Source: Suillus spraguei
Lineage: Eukaryota; Basidiomycota; Agaricomycetes; Boletales; Suillaceae
Direction: 5' to 3'
Length of the DNA stretch: 24,802 bases
Assembly (NCBI GenBank): GCA_016800925.1
Contig: JABCPU010000831.1
Span: 1-24,802, forward strand
The position numbers were made by a program, and so were the translations under genes. The notes under the pieces were generated by a model that searched no databases, was not told the origin of the DNA, and saw only the letters and a list, made by a program, of their open reading frames with translations. Position 1 is the stretch's first letter; the number at the start of each line of letters is the position of its first letter. Below, piece after piece: positions 1 to 8,821 of this stretch.

Positions 1-1227
1 GAAACAACGGAAATTACCCTCCGTCACCGCTTCCTTCATCTTCAAAAACGCATTCGTGCTTACGCTATGTTGCTGCTTCCCGATTCCTTTAAGAATGATG
101 TTGAAGAAGCTATTCACATCATTGCCGAGCATCGAGCAGGTGTTGCTCGACCTCCCCCTCCGCAGGAAGATACGCCACTTCCTATCCCAGCACCCTCTTC
201 TTCACGTGCTTATTCTAGTCTTGATGCCTTTACTGGCTTATACACTGCTGTCCAAGAGATCGGACAACTTACAAACAAAGTCGTCGAAACTATTCAACAG
301 TCAGTCACCGAAACAAGAGCAGCTAGAAGCTTAGTGGAAGAAGCTATTACCGATCTACAGCAGACGCAAAGTGATCTTGCCTCCCCACGAACTCCATCCC
401 CGATTCAACGACCAACCTCACCGCCCCCTATTACAGTCTCTCATGAACACCCCGCATGGCTGTATGAACCATGCACAGAAGACCAGTTTGAAGCCGCTAA
501 ACTACTAGGTATCTCTGCCACTGAGTTGGTAACACTAGGTCCTCGACTCCGCGACCTTCATATACACCCTCCTATGTCTATCCCATCGTCATTCGGTCCT
601 ATGGATCCCGTTTCACCGGTCTTAGTAAAAGACTTCGGCATTACTTCTCCCTCTTCATCCACCGAACTCCTTGTGGCTGCCGAACGAGAAGTTACTCCAG
701 ATCTCCCCATGTCAGCATACACGATGTCTGTCGCTCAGCAAGCGCAACTTAAGCGGGCTAACACCCTTGCCTTAAAACGTATGACGAAGAAAAAGGGAAA
801 GAAGCGCGCCAGATCCACTAGCCCCACGCCTATCGTTACCCCGTCTCCCTTATGCAAAGTTTCTTCTAACCCTGACGAGAACATGAAATGCCGCGTCTGT
901 GGACTACTAGGACATCGTCAAAAGAACTGTGCGGAATATCAGTGCAAGGTTTGCAGATATTGGTCGCCCACTCATTTATCCCTCTACTGCCCCAGCCGAG
1001 TTGGGCCTCCTCCCTTCGAGTTAACCTGGAAAGATGAGGGATTCTACGACGCACTTCGTGCTTGGGAAAAGCAACTTGACGATGAACGTATTCAAAGAGA
1101 AAAGAGGAAAGACTCTAAGCGTCGTGCTGGTCTTGAAGAAGCCAAGTATATGATGAGTGGGTCGTTTGCTGATGAAGACTACGAGTTTAGCGACGACCCC
1201 ATTTACTATGCGAATCAAAGTGAGTAA
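1..1227 (+). CDS. ORF3 of E1: tandem zinc-knuckle protein (5' end off-window)
   Basis: The frame is open from base 1 to the TAA at 1225-1227 (408 codons). The first ATG is at 67, but the E2 homologue extends about 120 codons further upstream, so the true start is off-window. From the ATG at 67 it has: a conserved LPxSF...AIHIIAEHRAGVARPP segment near the N-terminus; a helical stretch (about 55-100) that could form a coiled coil; a Pro/Ser-rich middle; a basic KKKGKKRARS patch (about 240-250); a classical zinc knuckle CX2CX4HX4C starting near residue 275; and a second CX2CX6HX4C cluster just after it. A charged, acidic tail follows. A nucleic-acid-binding accessory protein is the natural inference; no enzymatic motif is seen. 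It sits after pol and before the 3' LTR. Unlike the E2 copy it has no stops, so E1 is younger or the ORF is constrained. Confidence 0.8.
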   Translation, partial: ETTEITLRHRFLHLQKRIRAYAMLLLPDSFKNDVEEAIHIIAEHRAGVARPPPPQEDTPLPIPAPSSSRAYSSLDAFTGLYTAVQEIGQLTNKVVETIQQSVTETRAARSLVEEAITDLQQTQSDLASPRTPSPIQRPTSPPPITVSHEHPAWLYEPCTEDQFEAAKLLGISATELVTLGPRLRDLHIHPPMSIPSSFGPMDPVSPVLVKDFGITSPSSSTELLVAAEREVTPDLPMSAYTMSVAQQAQLKRANTLALKRMTKKKGKKRARSTSPTPIVTPSPLCKVSSNPDENMKCRVCGLLGHRQKNCAEYQCKVCRYWSPTHLSLYCPSRVGPPPFELTWKDEGFYDALRAWEKQLDDERIQREKRKDSKRRAGLEEAKYMMSGSFADEDYEFSDDPIYYANQSE

Positions 1228-1246
1228 AGTCGGTGACTTTACGTAT

Positions 1247-1259
1247 AAAAAGGGGGTAA
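1247..1259 (+). promoter_or_regulatory. Polypurine tract of E1 (plus-strand primer site)
   Basis: AAAAAGGGGG at 1247-1256, followed by TAA, lies directly before the LTR start TGTTAC at 1260. This is the expected position and composition of the RNase H-resistant primer for plus-strand synthesis. It fixes 1260 as the LTR left edge and shows that this LTR is the 3' LTR of the element to its left. Confidence 0.8.
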
Positions 1260-1734
1260 TGTTACAATCATACGTACCCCTATTCATTTTCTTACCTCAT
1301 TTACCGTGTATATTACATAACATGACTCTGACTCATATGCTCAACGCATCTGTACTATAGTTGCCTTCCTTCTTCGGATACGCACTTACATTCCCACGTC
1401 TCTCTTGGTCTGTGCGCACATATTGGCTTATTTAAGCACAGTGTACTTGTAGTAGATTCCCTACTTTAATCTTACTGGGTTTTACCTGGAATTTCCTTCG
1501 CTTAGGTCTCCAACCTAAGTCGTCTTGAATCATCTCTAAGTCTAAGCACTCCTTAGCCTTAGTCTCTATTCTCGCGGATACCTCTTGGACTTATCCTTGA
1601 GGCTGAACCCTTGATCGTACTTGGAACGCGTTCCTTGTACTTTCACCTCGTCCTCTTCTGGACGTTGTAAGAACTCCCAGCAGACCGTCTGTGTCTTCTC
1701 ACTGTCGCTGGTGACGCCACCCCAGTTCGTAACA
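1260..1734 (+). repeat. 3' LTR of E1 (475 bp)
   Basis: It starts TGTTACAATC and ends TTCGTAACA, giving the terminal inverted repeat TGTTAC/GTAACA. It aligns end to end with the LTR at 17925-18396. Internal signals: a TATA-like TATTTAA at 1429-1435, and ACTTTAATCTT at 1463-1473, the predicted 5' end of the transcript (start of R), 34 bp downstream. The sequence after 1734 lacks the self-priming site found after the E2 LTR, confirming that this is a right-hand LTR. Confidence 0.92.
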
Positions 1735-2054
1735 GCAGCGGTGGAATGGAGTCGGATTGCCATGGAGCGGATGAGCTCTACCATGGAGGGCTTCCTCCAG
1801 CAACAGAGGGAATTCCAGGCCCTGCTCATCGAGGAAATCTGGACCGGATTAGGCTTTCCATTTCTGCCAGATCCAACAAGGATGGTGCTGGTGAGGAGAT
1901 TGGGGAAGAGGTGGCGGATGAGAATGGAGGAGAGATGGCAGATGGGACTGGGGAGGAGACTGGAGGTGCCAGAGGTGAAATGGAGACTGGCGCTTAGTCC
2001 AGATCCAGATTTCCGCTACTGCCCTCAATGTACTTATATTTCGTTATGTACTTT
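1735..2054. other. Unresolved linker between E1 LTR and E3 pol
   Basis: About 320 bp lie between the E1 LTR and the stop codon of E3 pol (minus). No E3 3' LTR is recognisable here. On the minus strand one frame reads as a Pro/Ser-rich peptide interrupted by stops. On the plus strand the start reads as a short amphipathic, Gln-rich peptide (MSSTMEGFLQQQREFQALL, about 1770-1826). Either could be the remnant of another element's gag or of the E3 3' tail; neither is convincing. E1 may have inserted here and displaced the E3 3' end to the left, off-window. Confidence 0.4.
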
Positions 2055-2438
2055 TCAAGCAATGGGACCAGGCTTGTCCGGATATGCTGAGTGGAAATCC
2101 GCTACAAGATCTGATGCATTTCCGAGTTCTGTGGCCAGTAACCAGGAAGTTTCTTTGTCCGTTCCTTTGTATCCAGACCAATGGACGAGGTATAGAAGTT
2201 GGCAATGGTGTCTACGACGGTCCAGTTTAGAGTCCAGGATTTCGGATATCTCATACTCTGGTTCTCCGTCGACTTCAACTGGTGGTGGAGAAGGTTGGAT
2301 GCGATTAGGAATGGTGTTCGGAACTGCTGGCTCTAACTGTGAGACATGGAATACAGGATGTACGGAACGCATAGAACCCGGAAGTCGGATGGCGAAGGAA
2401 TGAGTACCCAGGTGGGATATAATTCCAAATGGTCCCAA
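2055..2438 (-). pseudogene. E3 pol, C-terminal part: integrase tail and chromodomain
   Basis: The segment begins with a GPF-like integrase C-terminal motif (GPFGIISHLGTHSFAIRLP), followed by VHPVFHVSQLEP, typical of chromovirus integrase tails. A chromodomain follows: YEISEILDSK, then LLYLVHWSGYKGTDKETSWL, with the aromatic positions Y, W and W visible. Chromodomains on Ty3/gypsy integrases bind modified histone H3 or related marks and bias insertion to heterochromatin. The frame matches the main pol frame and ends with TGA at 2055-2057. It is separated from the integrase core by a frameshift near 2500-2545, so the pol is not translatable as it stands. Confidence 0.85.
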
Positions 2439-3455
2439 ACTCTTTTCCGAAAGTTTCTTTGACAGACGAGTGGAGCGGAAGTACTTGGCTTTGATGAAGA
2501 CTTGTTCTCCAATCCGGAAGTCTGGAGGGGTTGTCTTTTAGCGTCCACAGGTCCTTGATAGCATTTCTGAGCTTCGGACATCTCATCTCGGAGGAACTGG
2601 TGAAGTTTGTTAAGGTCTAGGGCATATTCCTGGGCATGGATGGAGGAAAGGTCGTGTTCCGGATGGATGGAAATGTTCAGATGATAACCCTTATTGGCGA
2701 AGAAAGGTGAAACTCCAGTAGTGGCACTTGGAGTGTTATTGTATGTGAACTCTGCGAGGGGCAGTAGCTCGGACCAGTTGTCTTGCTGATAGTTGCAGTA
2801 GATCCAGAGGTACTGTTCCAGCATTTGGTTGGCACGTTCTGTTTGTCTGTCCCCTTCCAGATGATATCCGGATGTGAAGTGTAGGACCATGTCCAATGCC
2901 TTTCCTAAGGAACGGAAGAAGTGGGATATGAACTCTGTTCCTCGATCTGAGGTTACATGGGATGGAACACCATGCTTAGAGAAGACATGGAGGAGAAATA
3001 GGCGGGCGAGATCAGGAGAAGTGATGGTGTTGTGGGTCAGGACGAATATGGCTGGCTTGCTTGGATAGGCGATCTATGATGATGAGGATGGCTGTAAAGC
3101 CAGATGAGTCCGGAAGTTGTTCAATGAAATCCATAGAGATGGAATTCTATGGTTTTTCTGGGACGGGGAGTTGCTTGAGTAGTCCATAGGGCTTATGTCT
3201 CAGAACTTTGGCTCGGGCGCAGGATGTGCAGGATCTGACATACTCTTTGACAAAGGCTCGTACTCCAGGCCAGGTGTAGTTGTGTTGGATGAGCTCGAGA
3301 GTACGATTCTGTCCAAAATGTCTGGATAGGGGGTGGTCATGGCAATTCCGGAGGATGTGAAGTCATAGATCATTGGTATCCGGAACGTAGATACAGTTGT
3401 CACAACAAAGGAATCCACCATCATCTATTGTCCATCTCGGATCTGAAGGAACCAG
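2439..3455 (-). pseudogene. E3 pol: integrase HHCC zinc finger and DDE core (broken)
   Basis: Minus strand. 3455 to about 3150 carries an HHCC finger (CHDHPLSRHFG, then YVRSCTSCARAK) and the first catalytic Asp in SMDFIEQLP. After a frameshift at about 3041-3060 the core continues with the second Asp in TSDRGTEF and the catalytic Glu in RQTERANQ, the D-35-E spacing of retroviral-type integrases. A YNNTPSATTGVSPFFANKGY segment follows. Breaks: TGA at 3363-3365 where Arg would fit, TAG at 3147-3149 where Trp would fit, and the two frameshifts. The nested solo LTR separates this part from the RNase H part; the reading frame is continuous across the insertion once it is removed. Confidence 0.88.
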
Positions 3456-4420
3456 TGTAACGAACATATTGGCGCTGGGCTTAAAACCCCATATTTTGAC
3501 ACCCGTCTCACGTCTACAGGAGTTACCACTAGTCCATGGCCTTCTTACCCCTCTGGCAGTAACTGGCGGCATCCCACACTTACCGCACACCGTACCGACT
3601 GCCGCACCACGTTCCATGAACCGATGTCCTTCCATGTCCTTGCCGCATCCGCATAGCTCCATTTGGTGCGTAGTTTTTTCCCGTTTGTTATCACTGATTC
3701 CATGGCAAGCGTTATTACATGTTGCCTCGTGCCGCAGCGCCTCGCGCTATGTTTACTTATGGCGGTTACTACACTCCAGTGCTACTGATCTCGCCTAGAG
3801 TATTCCGAGTACATACAAATTAGGATATAAGCACTGCGTACCCCACACGATAGAGCACCTGATTTTACACCATTGCACGTACTATAGGTCAGGATTATTG
3901 TCTAGCTCTGGATCAACCCAGTAGTGGACGTAGTCTTTAGGGTTCCCTTATCGCTCGTTAATACACCACACTCATTCTCTGTTACTGCCAGCATACTGCT
4001 GGACTTTTGATTGTTACATTTGACTGAACTTCTCACGCTCCACTACTTTACCGCTGAAAGTACTGCGGACTTCTTTACTGTTTCTTTGCACCACTCGCAA
4101 CCTTACCATTACCGCTGAGGCCACTGCTCGACATTGCTCGCTAGACGCAACTGTTACTGACCTTATCTCGATGACGGTAGCACCGCAGTGCACGATGCTA
4201 GTTCTGGCGGTATCATCGCTGACTGCGGCAACTTACCGCTGACTCAGACGCTTGTTTCGCAAATAAGTTAGACTCGAACTTGACCATACTAAATAGGCAT
4301 CCCCCTTTAGGGTCGAACACTCTTGTTCTTACAAGTGAAGCAGACTAGACGGAGTGCAAGACTAACATACTAGTTTAGGCAGTGGTTTATCTACAGCCCA
4401 AGCTAGGTTGAATCTTTACA
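3456..4420. repeat. Nested solo LTR (965 bp) inside E3 pol, flanked by a CCAG duplication
   Basis: It starts TGTAACGAAC and ends CTTTACA, so the ends form the inverted repeat TGTAA/TTACA. It is flanked by CCAG at 3452-3455 and 4421-4424. Removing the insert plus one CCAG (969 bp) restores the E3 pol frame exactly, from the segment before the insertion into the integrase N-terminal segment. No ORF with a recognisable domain lies inside. Several ACCGCTGA-type words recur (about 4050, 4108 and 4233). It does not resemble the E1/E2 LTR, so it marks a further LTR family. A short non-autonomous element is the alternative, but no internal domain or LTR pair is visible. The orientation cannot be decided. 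Confidence 0.85.
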
Positions 4421-5381
4421 CCAGAAAATGTGTTTGTGCAATGGGGTCATTAGGGAGTGCTATCAGAATGTCTTTCCGGAGGTGTTCAGTGTCCATAAGA
4501 ACAGCTGCTCTAAGGACCAGAGTTGCTAAAATGGAAGCTCGTAGGGACGAAGCTAATTGTTCCAAAGTGAATATTGGACAGAGGTTGTGAGGGTTAATCT
4601 GAGCGTAGTCCTTATCCCCCTCTTTAGGGTAGACGTCCCATCGTCTAGTGAGGGAATCTGGCTTGACTCCGAGTTTTCCAGGACAGTAACGGATAACAAG
4701 GTTGAACTGATGGAGGAACTTGGACCAGCGGGCCTGATGATGGGATAGCAGTTTGGTGGTAGAGAAGTACTCAAGGTTCTTGTGGTCCGTGACAACATCT
4801 ATAGGCTCGGACGAGCCTTCTAGGTAATGCCGCCAGGTTCAGAATGCAGCATAGATGGCTAGTAGTTCCTTATCATGGACATCATAGTTGAGTTCTGCAC
4901 CGGACAGTGTCCGGGAGTAAAATGCCACCGGACAAAGTTCCGAGTCTGGGCACACAATGGATAGTATTCCAGCGATAGCATAATCCGAGACATCAGTTTC
5001 CACAACTATAGGAACATTCGGAATCCAATGTGTTAGCACCGGAGCAGAAGTAAAGGCTTTCTTAAGTGCGTCAAATGATTTCCAGCAGTCCTTGGAAAAG
5101 TTCCAAGTGACACCCTTGCGAGTGAGTCGAGTAAGGGGGACCACGATATCTGAGTAGTTGAAGATGAAACGACGATAGAAATTAGCGAATCCAAGGAAGG
5201 ATTGGATGTCCTTGACTTTCCGAGGTTCCGGCCAGTCTATGATAGACTGGATTTTCTTGGATGACATTGTCAAGCCATCCGGAGATAGGAGGTAACCAAG
5301 ATATTTGATGGAGGATGAATGGAATTCACATTTCTCAGGTTTGGCATATAGTCAGTGTTTACGGAGACGTCGTAAAACTTC
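4421..5381 (-). pseudogene. E3 pol: reverse transcriptase thumb and RNase H
   Basis: In the same frame as the RT core. 5273-4839 reads through the conserved RT thumb and connection (VKDIQSFLGFANFYRRFI, then PLTRLTRKG) into RNase H. RNase H signatures: VVETDVSDYAIAGILS (first catalytic Asp), VAFYSRTLSGAELNYDVHDKELLAI (catalytic Glu) and DHKNLEYF (later Asp). The segment after 4839 (TWRHYLEG onward, then [11 protein letters not shown] near 4650) continues in frame to the solo LTR edge. Stops: TGA at 5352-5354 and 4839-4841, both at places where an Arg would fit the family pattern. Confidence 0.88.
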
Positions 5382-6374
5382 TCAGACATGTTCCTTATGA
5401 CTTGCAAGGTCTTGGGAATAGATAAGGATGTCATCCAGATATACAACAACACATATGTCCAGCATATTGGCAAACACGCTATTGACAAAGCGCTGGAAAG
5501 CCGCCGGAGCATTCGTGAGGCCTTCCGGTATCACCAACCATTCATAGGAGCCATAGCGTGTATGGAAGGAAGTCTTCCATTCGTCTCCTTCTGTTATCCA
5601 GATGAGGTGGTATGCGGAATGGAGATCAATTTTGGTATAAACTTTAGCGCGGCTTGGGGAGTCTAGGAGGTCGGCAATGAGGGGTAATGGATATCGGTCC
5701 TTTTTGGTGATGTGGTTGAGACCGTGGAAATCCACAGAAAGGTGGAGGGATCCATCCTTCTTCTTGACAAATAGGATGGGGGCTCTGTGGGGAGAGGATG
5801 AGGAACGGAGGAGTCCAGATGAGATGTTTTCATCAAGGAACTTTCGGAGGGCCTCAAGCTTGACCGGAGAAAGAGAATATATGGTTCCGAGAGGTGGACT
5901 AGCCCCTTCTTCCAACTCAATCTTGAGATCATAGGGTCGATGAGGGGAAAGTTGTTGTCCGGCTTTGCCTTTGTCGAAGACATCCGTGAATTCGTGGTAC
6001 TCGGAAGGGATTCTGGAGAGGTCTGGAGGATCTGATGATACGGATGTGGATCGAAGATTTACTTCAGAGGGACGGAGGTAAATGCTGAACTGAGTAGATC
6101 CTTCTAACTTGCAGGCACGGCAAAAGGCCACTGCATTTATCAACGATATGTTGGGGACTGAAGTGCCAGCGGAGGGTTCGGATTTGGTCAGAGGTGGAGT
6201 CTCTGCCATGGATGGGATGCTCTGAGGCAACGGAGATATTGGAGGGGAGGATTCTTCCTTGGATGGAATACCTGACGATAATGGAGGTGTCGGATTGGAT
6301 TTTCCTGCCACGGACGGTGTGTCCGGAGGCAGCGATGATGCGGATGGGGTTAATGGCATTCCCTGTACAGTAGT
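5382..6374 (-). pseudogene. E3 pol: reverse transcriptase core
   Basis: From about 6359 the frame is open for 325 codons. After a Pro/Ser-rich linker it shows the motifs of a Ty3/gypsy RT: EYHEFTDVFDKGKAGQQLSPHRPYD; LDENISSGLLRSSSSPHRAP; a KKKDGSL block and a DFHGLNHITKKDRYPLP block; KIDLHSAYH (catalytic Asp); and VVYLDDILIYSQ, the YxDD box. All three catalytic Asp residues are present. The core itself is intact, but TGA codons bound it on both sides: 6375-6377, and 5382-5384 just before a conserved EVLRRLRKH segment. It is therefore expressed only if those stops are read through. Confidence 0.92.
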
Positions 6375-6781
6375 TCAGAACTCGATGCTGCCCAATACCC
6401 AGTCAATCAACGGATTGTGTCGGGTGAGCCAGCTATATCCGAGAAAGATATAACATGAGGAATCCAAAGGGGTGATGTAGAACGTGTTGGAAGTGATTAC
6501 ACCGGAGGAGAATTGGACGGATAAGTTTATGGCTTCGACAATATTGTTATTGCATGTACCATAAAATAAACGGAGCGGAAGCGGAGGAATCTGATGGGTA
6601 GGAATTTTATGTTTTCGGATGAAATCAGTGTCTATGAAGCAGTGGGAGGAACCACAGTCTATGAGGGCCGGAAAGTCAGATATATTGGAGAAAGACGGAA
6701 GAGAGACAGATGGACACAGAGAGTTCGGATCAGGAAGAGTTACAGCGTTGAGTCGTAGTTCCATTGCACAGGTTGGGCCAA
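6375..6781 (-). pseudogene. E3 pol: start of pol and retropepsin-like protease
   Basis: The open segment runs from the -1 frame entry at the gag end through an ATG at 6764-6762 to TGA 6375-6377. It contains FPALIDCGSSHCFIDTDFI, an aspartic protease active-site loop with DCG in place of the usual DSG/DTG, then an IFLGYSWLTRHNPLIDW segment typical of the C-terminal half of gypsy proteases. The frame is -1 relative to gag and has no stop between the gag terminator and this protease, so it would be made by frameshifting rather than from its own ATG. The TGA that ends it sits just before the RT linker in the same frame. Confidence 0.85.
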
Positions 6782-6830
6782 CGCGACCCTCATCCCGTAC
6801 GGAGTCAGGAGGGTCGCGGACTAATTTTTT
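6782..6830 (-). promoter_or_regulatory. Programmed -1 ribosomal frameshift signal at the E3 gag/pol junction
   Basis: On the minus strand the last sense codons of gag are GCA AAA AAT followed by TAG (6823-6821). A AAA AAT (6830-6824) is a canonical X XXY YYZ slippery heptamer in the gag frame. After a 5-nt spacer (TAGTC) comes a perfect 10-bp stem: CGCGACCCTC at 6818-6809 paired with GAGGGTCGCG at 6791-6782, with a 17-nt loop. The protease frame lies at -1 and is open through the whole region. Heptamer, spacer length, stem and frame all agree with -1 frameshifting. The loop contains CCGTACGG, which is self-complementary. Confidence 0.88.
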
Positions 6831-7999
6831 GCCTCATCCGAGGCTTCCGGTTCTGTTTCCGGAGTGAGCATGGTAGCGCGGCCTTTAGCAGCACGTAAAG
6901 TGGATTTGGTGCATTCCTGGGCAGTGTGACCAGGTCCACCACAGAACATACAGAGCCTTTTGTCAATACGCCTCTGACGCTCCTGGGTGGTTAGCTTTCT
7001 GTCCGCACCAACAATGCTAGGAAGATCCGAAACTTTTGGGGCAAAGGAGGTTGTGGAGGATGTGGGTTTATTGAATTTGGGCGTATCGGATCCGGACGAG
7101 TTGGAGTTCGTCCAGTCGGATGTTGACTGCCTGGGAGGATTGGAAGAGGTGGTTTTACTCTCTTGGGTGACTTTGCCCCTCCGCTCCCAGTAATGGGCAT
7201 CGATGGTCTGGGCGAGAGTCTTGAACTCCGAAAGGGTAGTGGGTTTACCCATGTGACTAATCTCATCTTTGATTCGGGCCAGAAGTCCATTGTAGAATTG
7301 GCATTGTAGGGCTCCGTCTCCCCATTCACGTACTTGGGAGGCAAGCCGCTGGAATTCTACAACGTACTTGTTGATGTGCTGTCCGTCACACATGTGGAGT
7401 TGTTCTAACTGCATTTCTGCATCTCCGGAGGGATTGTGAGGTCCGAAATTGGTTTGGAGCTTGAGCATGAACTCGGAGTAGTCATCCATCCAGTCCAGAC
7501 AGTTGCTACATCCGTCTGAAAGGAGATCCGGTTCAAACCACTCGAGAGCCATACCCTTAAGGTAGGATTGGGCGAAATTGACTTTAGCGTGTCTGGAACA
7601 GAAAGCGTTAGGTTTGCTCTGGAAGTTGAGCTCACATTGGATGAAGAATTCCCGGAGCTTGCAAGGTTCGGATCCATCGAAGGTATCCAGCTCATGGATT
7701 TTGACTTTGCTATCATCCGAGGTGGGGGTACGATGGCTACTGCGAGCGAGGTGATTAATGGCTATGGATAGTTGGGCTAGGACCCGGTCCTGAGGGCTCA
7801 GATGGATTTTATCTTCTTCGTCATCCAGGTCCTCATTGTCCAGATCATCACCTTCATCATCTGGTGGGTTACTGCGCAGCTCACCATCAAAGCGAATGGT
7901 CGGGTGCAAATTGGAGTCTGGGTCATCCGGGTTCCAAGTTGGTGTTACCAGATCCGGTCTGGCTTGACGAGCGGAAATACTTTGACCTATGTCACTCAT
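6821..7999 (-). CDS. E3 Gag (392 aa), capsid-like domain and zinc knuckle
   Basis: It is intact from the ATG at 7999 to the TAG at 6823-6821. An acidic N-terminal linker (about residues 47-65, Asp/Glu runs) precedes a retrotransposon gag/capsid-like domain (about 100-250) with SYLKGMALEWFEPDLL, then a conserved helical part (INKYVVEFQRLASQV, LLARIKDEISHMGKP, LAQTIDAHYWERR). A low-complexity Ser/Thr/Pro linker leads to a zinc knuckle CX2CX4HX4C (residues 350-363), which should bind the genomic RNA. The protein would form the virus-like particle. The frame survives although pol is broken, so this copy could still supply Gag in trans. The stop codon is part of the frameshift signal described separately. 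Confidence 0.92.
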   Translation of the reverse strand: MSDIGQSISARQARPDLVTPTWNPDDPDSNLHPTIRFDGELRSNPPDDEGDDLDNEDLDDEEDKIHLSPQDRVLAQLSIAINHLARSSHRTPTSDDSKVKIHELDTFDGSEPCKLREFFIQCELNFQSKPNAFCSRHAKVNFAQSYLKGMALEWFEPDLLSDGCSNCLDWMDDYSEFMLKLQTNFGPHNPSGDAEMQLEQLHMCDGQHINKYVVEFQRLASQVREWGDGALQCQFYNGLLARIKDEISHMGKPTTLSEFKTLAQTIDAHYWERRGKVTQESKTTSSNPPRQSTSDWTNSNSSGSDTPKFNKPTSSTTSFAPKVSDLPSIVGADRKLTTQERQRRIDKRLCMFCGGPGHTAQECTKSTLRAAKGRATMLTPETEPEASDEAKN

Positions 8000-8821
8000 G
8001 CTTGCGCAGCGTTGAGAGAAACTGGTGAATGTTTGGACAATGGGTGTGGGATCTCGTTGGATCGGACCAAATTCAGCTCCTCAGAGTGTTTTGAGTTTTA
8101 CGGGGAGGCATGATATGGAATGGTTTAAAAAGTTACTCGGAAAGGTTTGAGTTCGAATATACTGTTAAGACCGTACTCAAAGGTAGAGAGATCTGAAGGG
8201 CTTTGGCCTCAGTTCATGCACTGTGCCCCTTTCCCGAGTAATGCCCCTTATTTCAGGGAGAAGTTATACGTCTGAAGATCCGGAAGGAGTTGCATGACGG
8301 ATCTGGACGTCCGAAGGTATCGGATATGATACGTCTGAAGGTTATCCAGAATGTAGGAATAGAACGAAGATTAAGACTAGTTTCAGAATGAATTCCTAAC
8401 TAGAAACTAACAGAGATAGACTATCCGAAGATAGAGTCGGAGATATAGACTATAGGAATCAATCCCAGTCTCAGAAGATGACTTAGAGCAGAAAGTGGCT
8501 TAAGTCCGGAGGAAGTAGAATGAGTAGAATCTAAGATGATATTCGAACTAAGGTTCTACAGAGGTCTACAAGTGGTTTATATATGGTAAGTATCTAAGAT
8601 GGATAATCAACAAGTCCGGGACCGAGGGCTATGTACAAAGTGTAACGGAAGTTTATTAGTTAATGCGCAGCAGATCAGTAAGCACGAATCGGAAATGAAA
8701 CACAGGTAACAGATCAGTGACACAGGAAGGAATTATACACAGCCGGAGTACTGGAAACAGGATGAGCGACGAAAGGAGATAGACGCAGATATACACCAGG
8801 GAGATAGAGTGCGAGAAGTGA
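8000..8821 (-). other. E3 leader and probable 5' LTR (edges unresolved)
   Basis: The region upstream of E3 gag holds no coding sequence I can support. By position it must contain the untranslated leader, the primer-binding site and the 5' LTR of E3. A minus-strand TGGTCCGATCC at 8069-8059 has the form of a tRNA primer site (TGG start), but I could not match it to a known tRNA 3' end, and no CA-ending LTR boundary sits next to it. ACGTCTGAAG occurs at about 8269 and 8332, with related GACGTCCGAAG between them. The partner 3' LTR is not in the window, so the LTR cannot be proved by comparison. Confidence 0.45.

Larger units (their letters stand above)
1..1734 (+). mobile_element. E1: 3' part of a Ty3/gypsy-like LTR retrotransposon (ORF3 + PPT + 3' LTR)
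   Basis: The segment holds the end of an open reading frame (ORF3), a purine-rich tract and a 475-bp LTR, in the order expected at the 3' end of an LTR retrotransposon. The rest lies left of the window. It belongs to the same family as E2 (17925 to window end): the LTRs align over their whole length with scattered differences, and ORF3 aligns with the ORF downstream of the E2 chromodomain. Its Ty3/gypsy identity is inferred from E2, because no pol of E1 is visible. The sequence right after the LTR (1735-1739, gcagc) is where a target duplication would be, but the other copy is outside the window. Confidence 0.85.

Noticed and set aside
1621..2403. A 260-codon plus-strand frame from the E1 LTR into E3
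   Set aside because: It crosses two element boundaries and is mostly antisense to the E3 chromodomain; not a gene, though its middle (1770-1826) is noted in the linker entry.
3397..3798. A 133-codon plus-strand frame over the solo LTR edge
   Set aside because: It runs antisense out of E3 pol into the LTR, with no domain; a chance frame.
8047..8069. tRNA-primer site for E3 starting TGGTCCGATCC on the minus strand
   Set aside because: The form is right but no tRNA 3' end was matched and no LTR edge lies next to it; kept only as a candidate.
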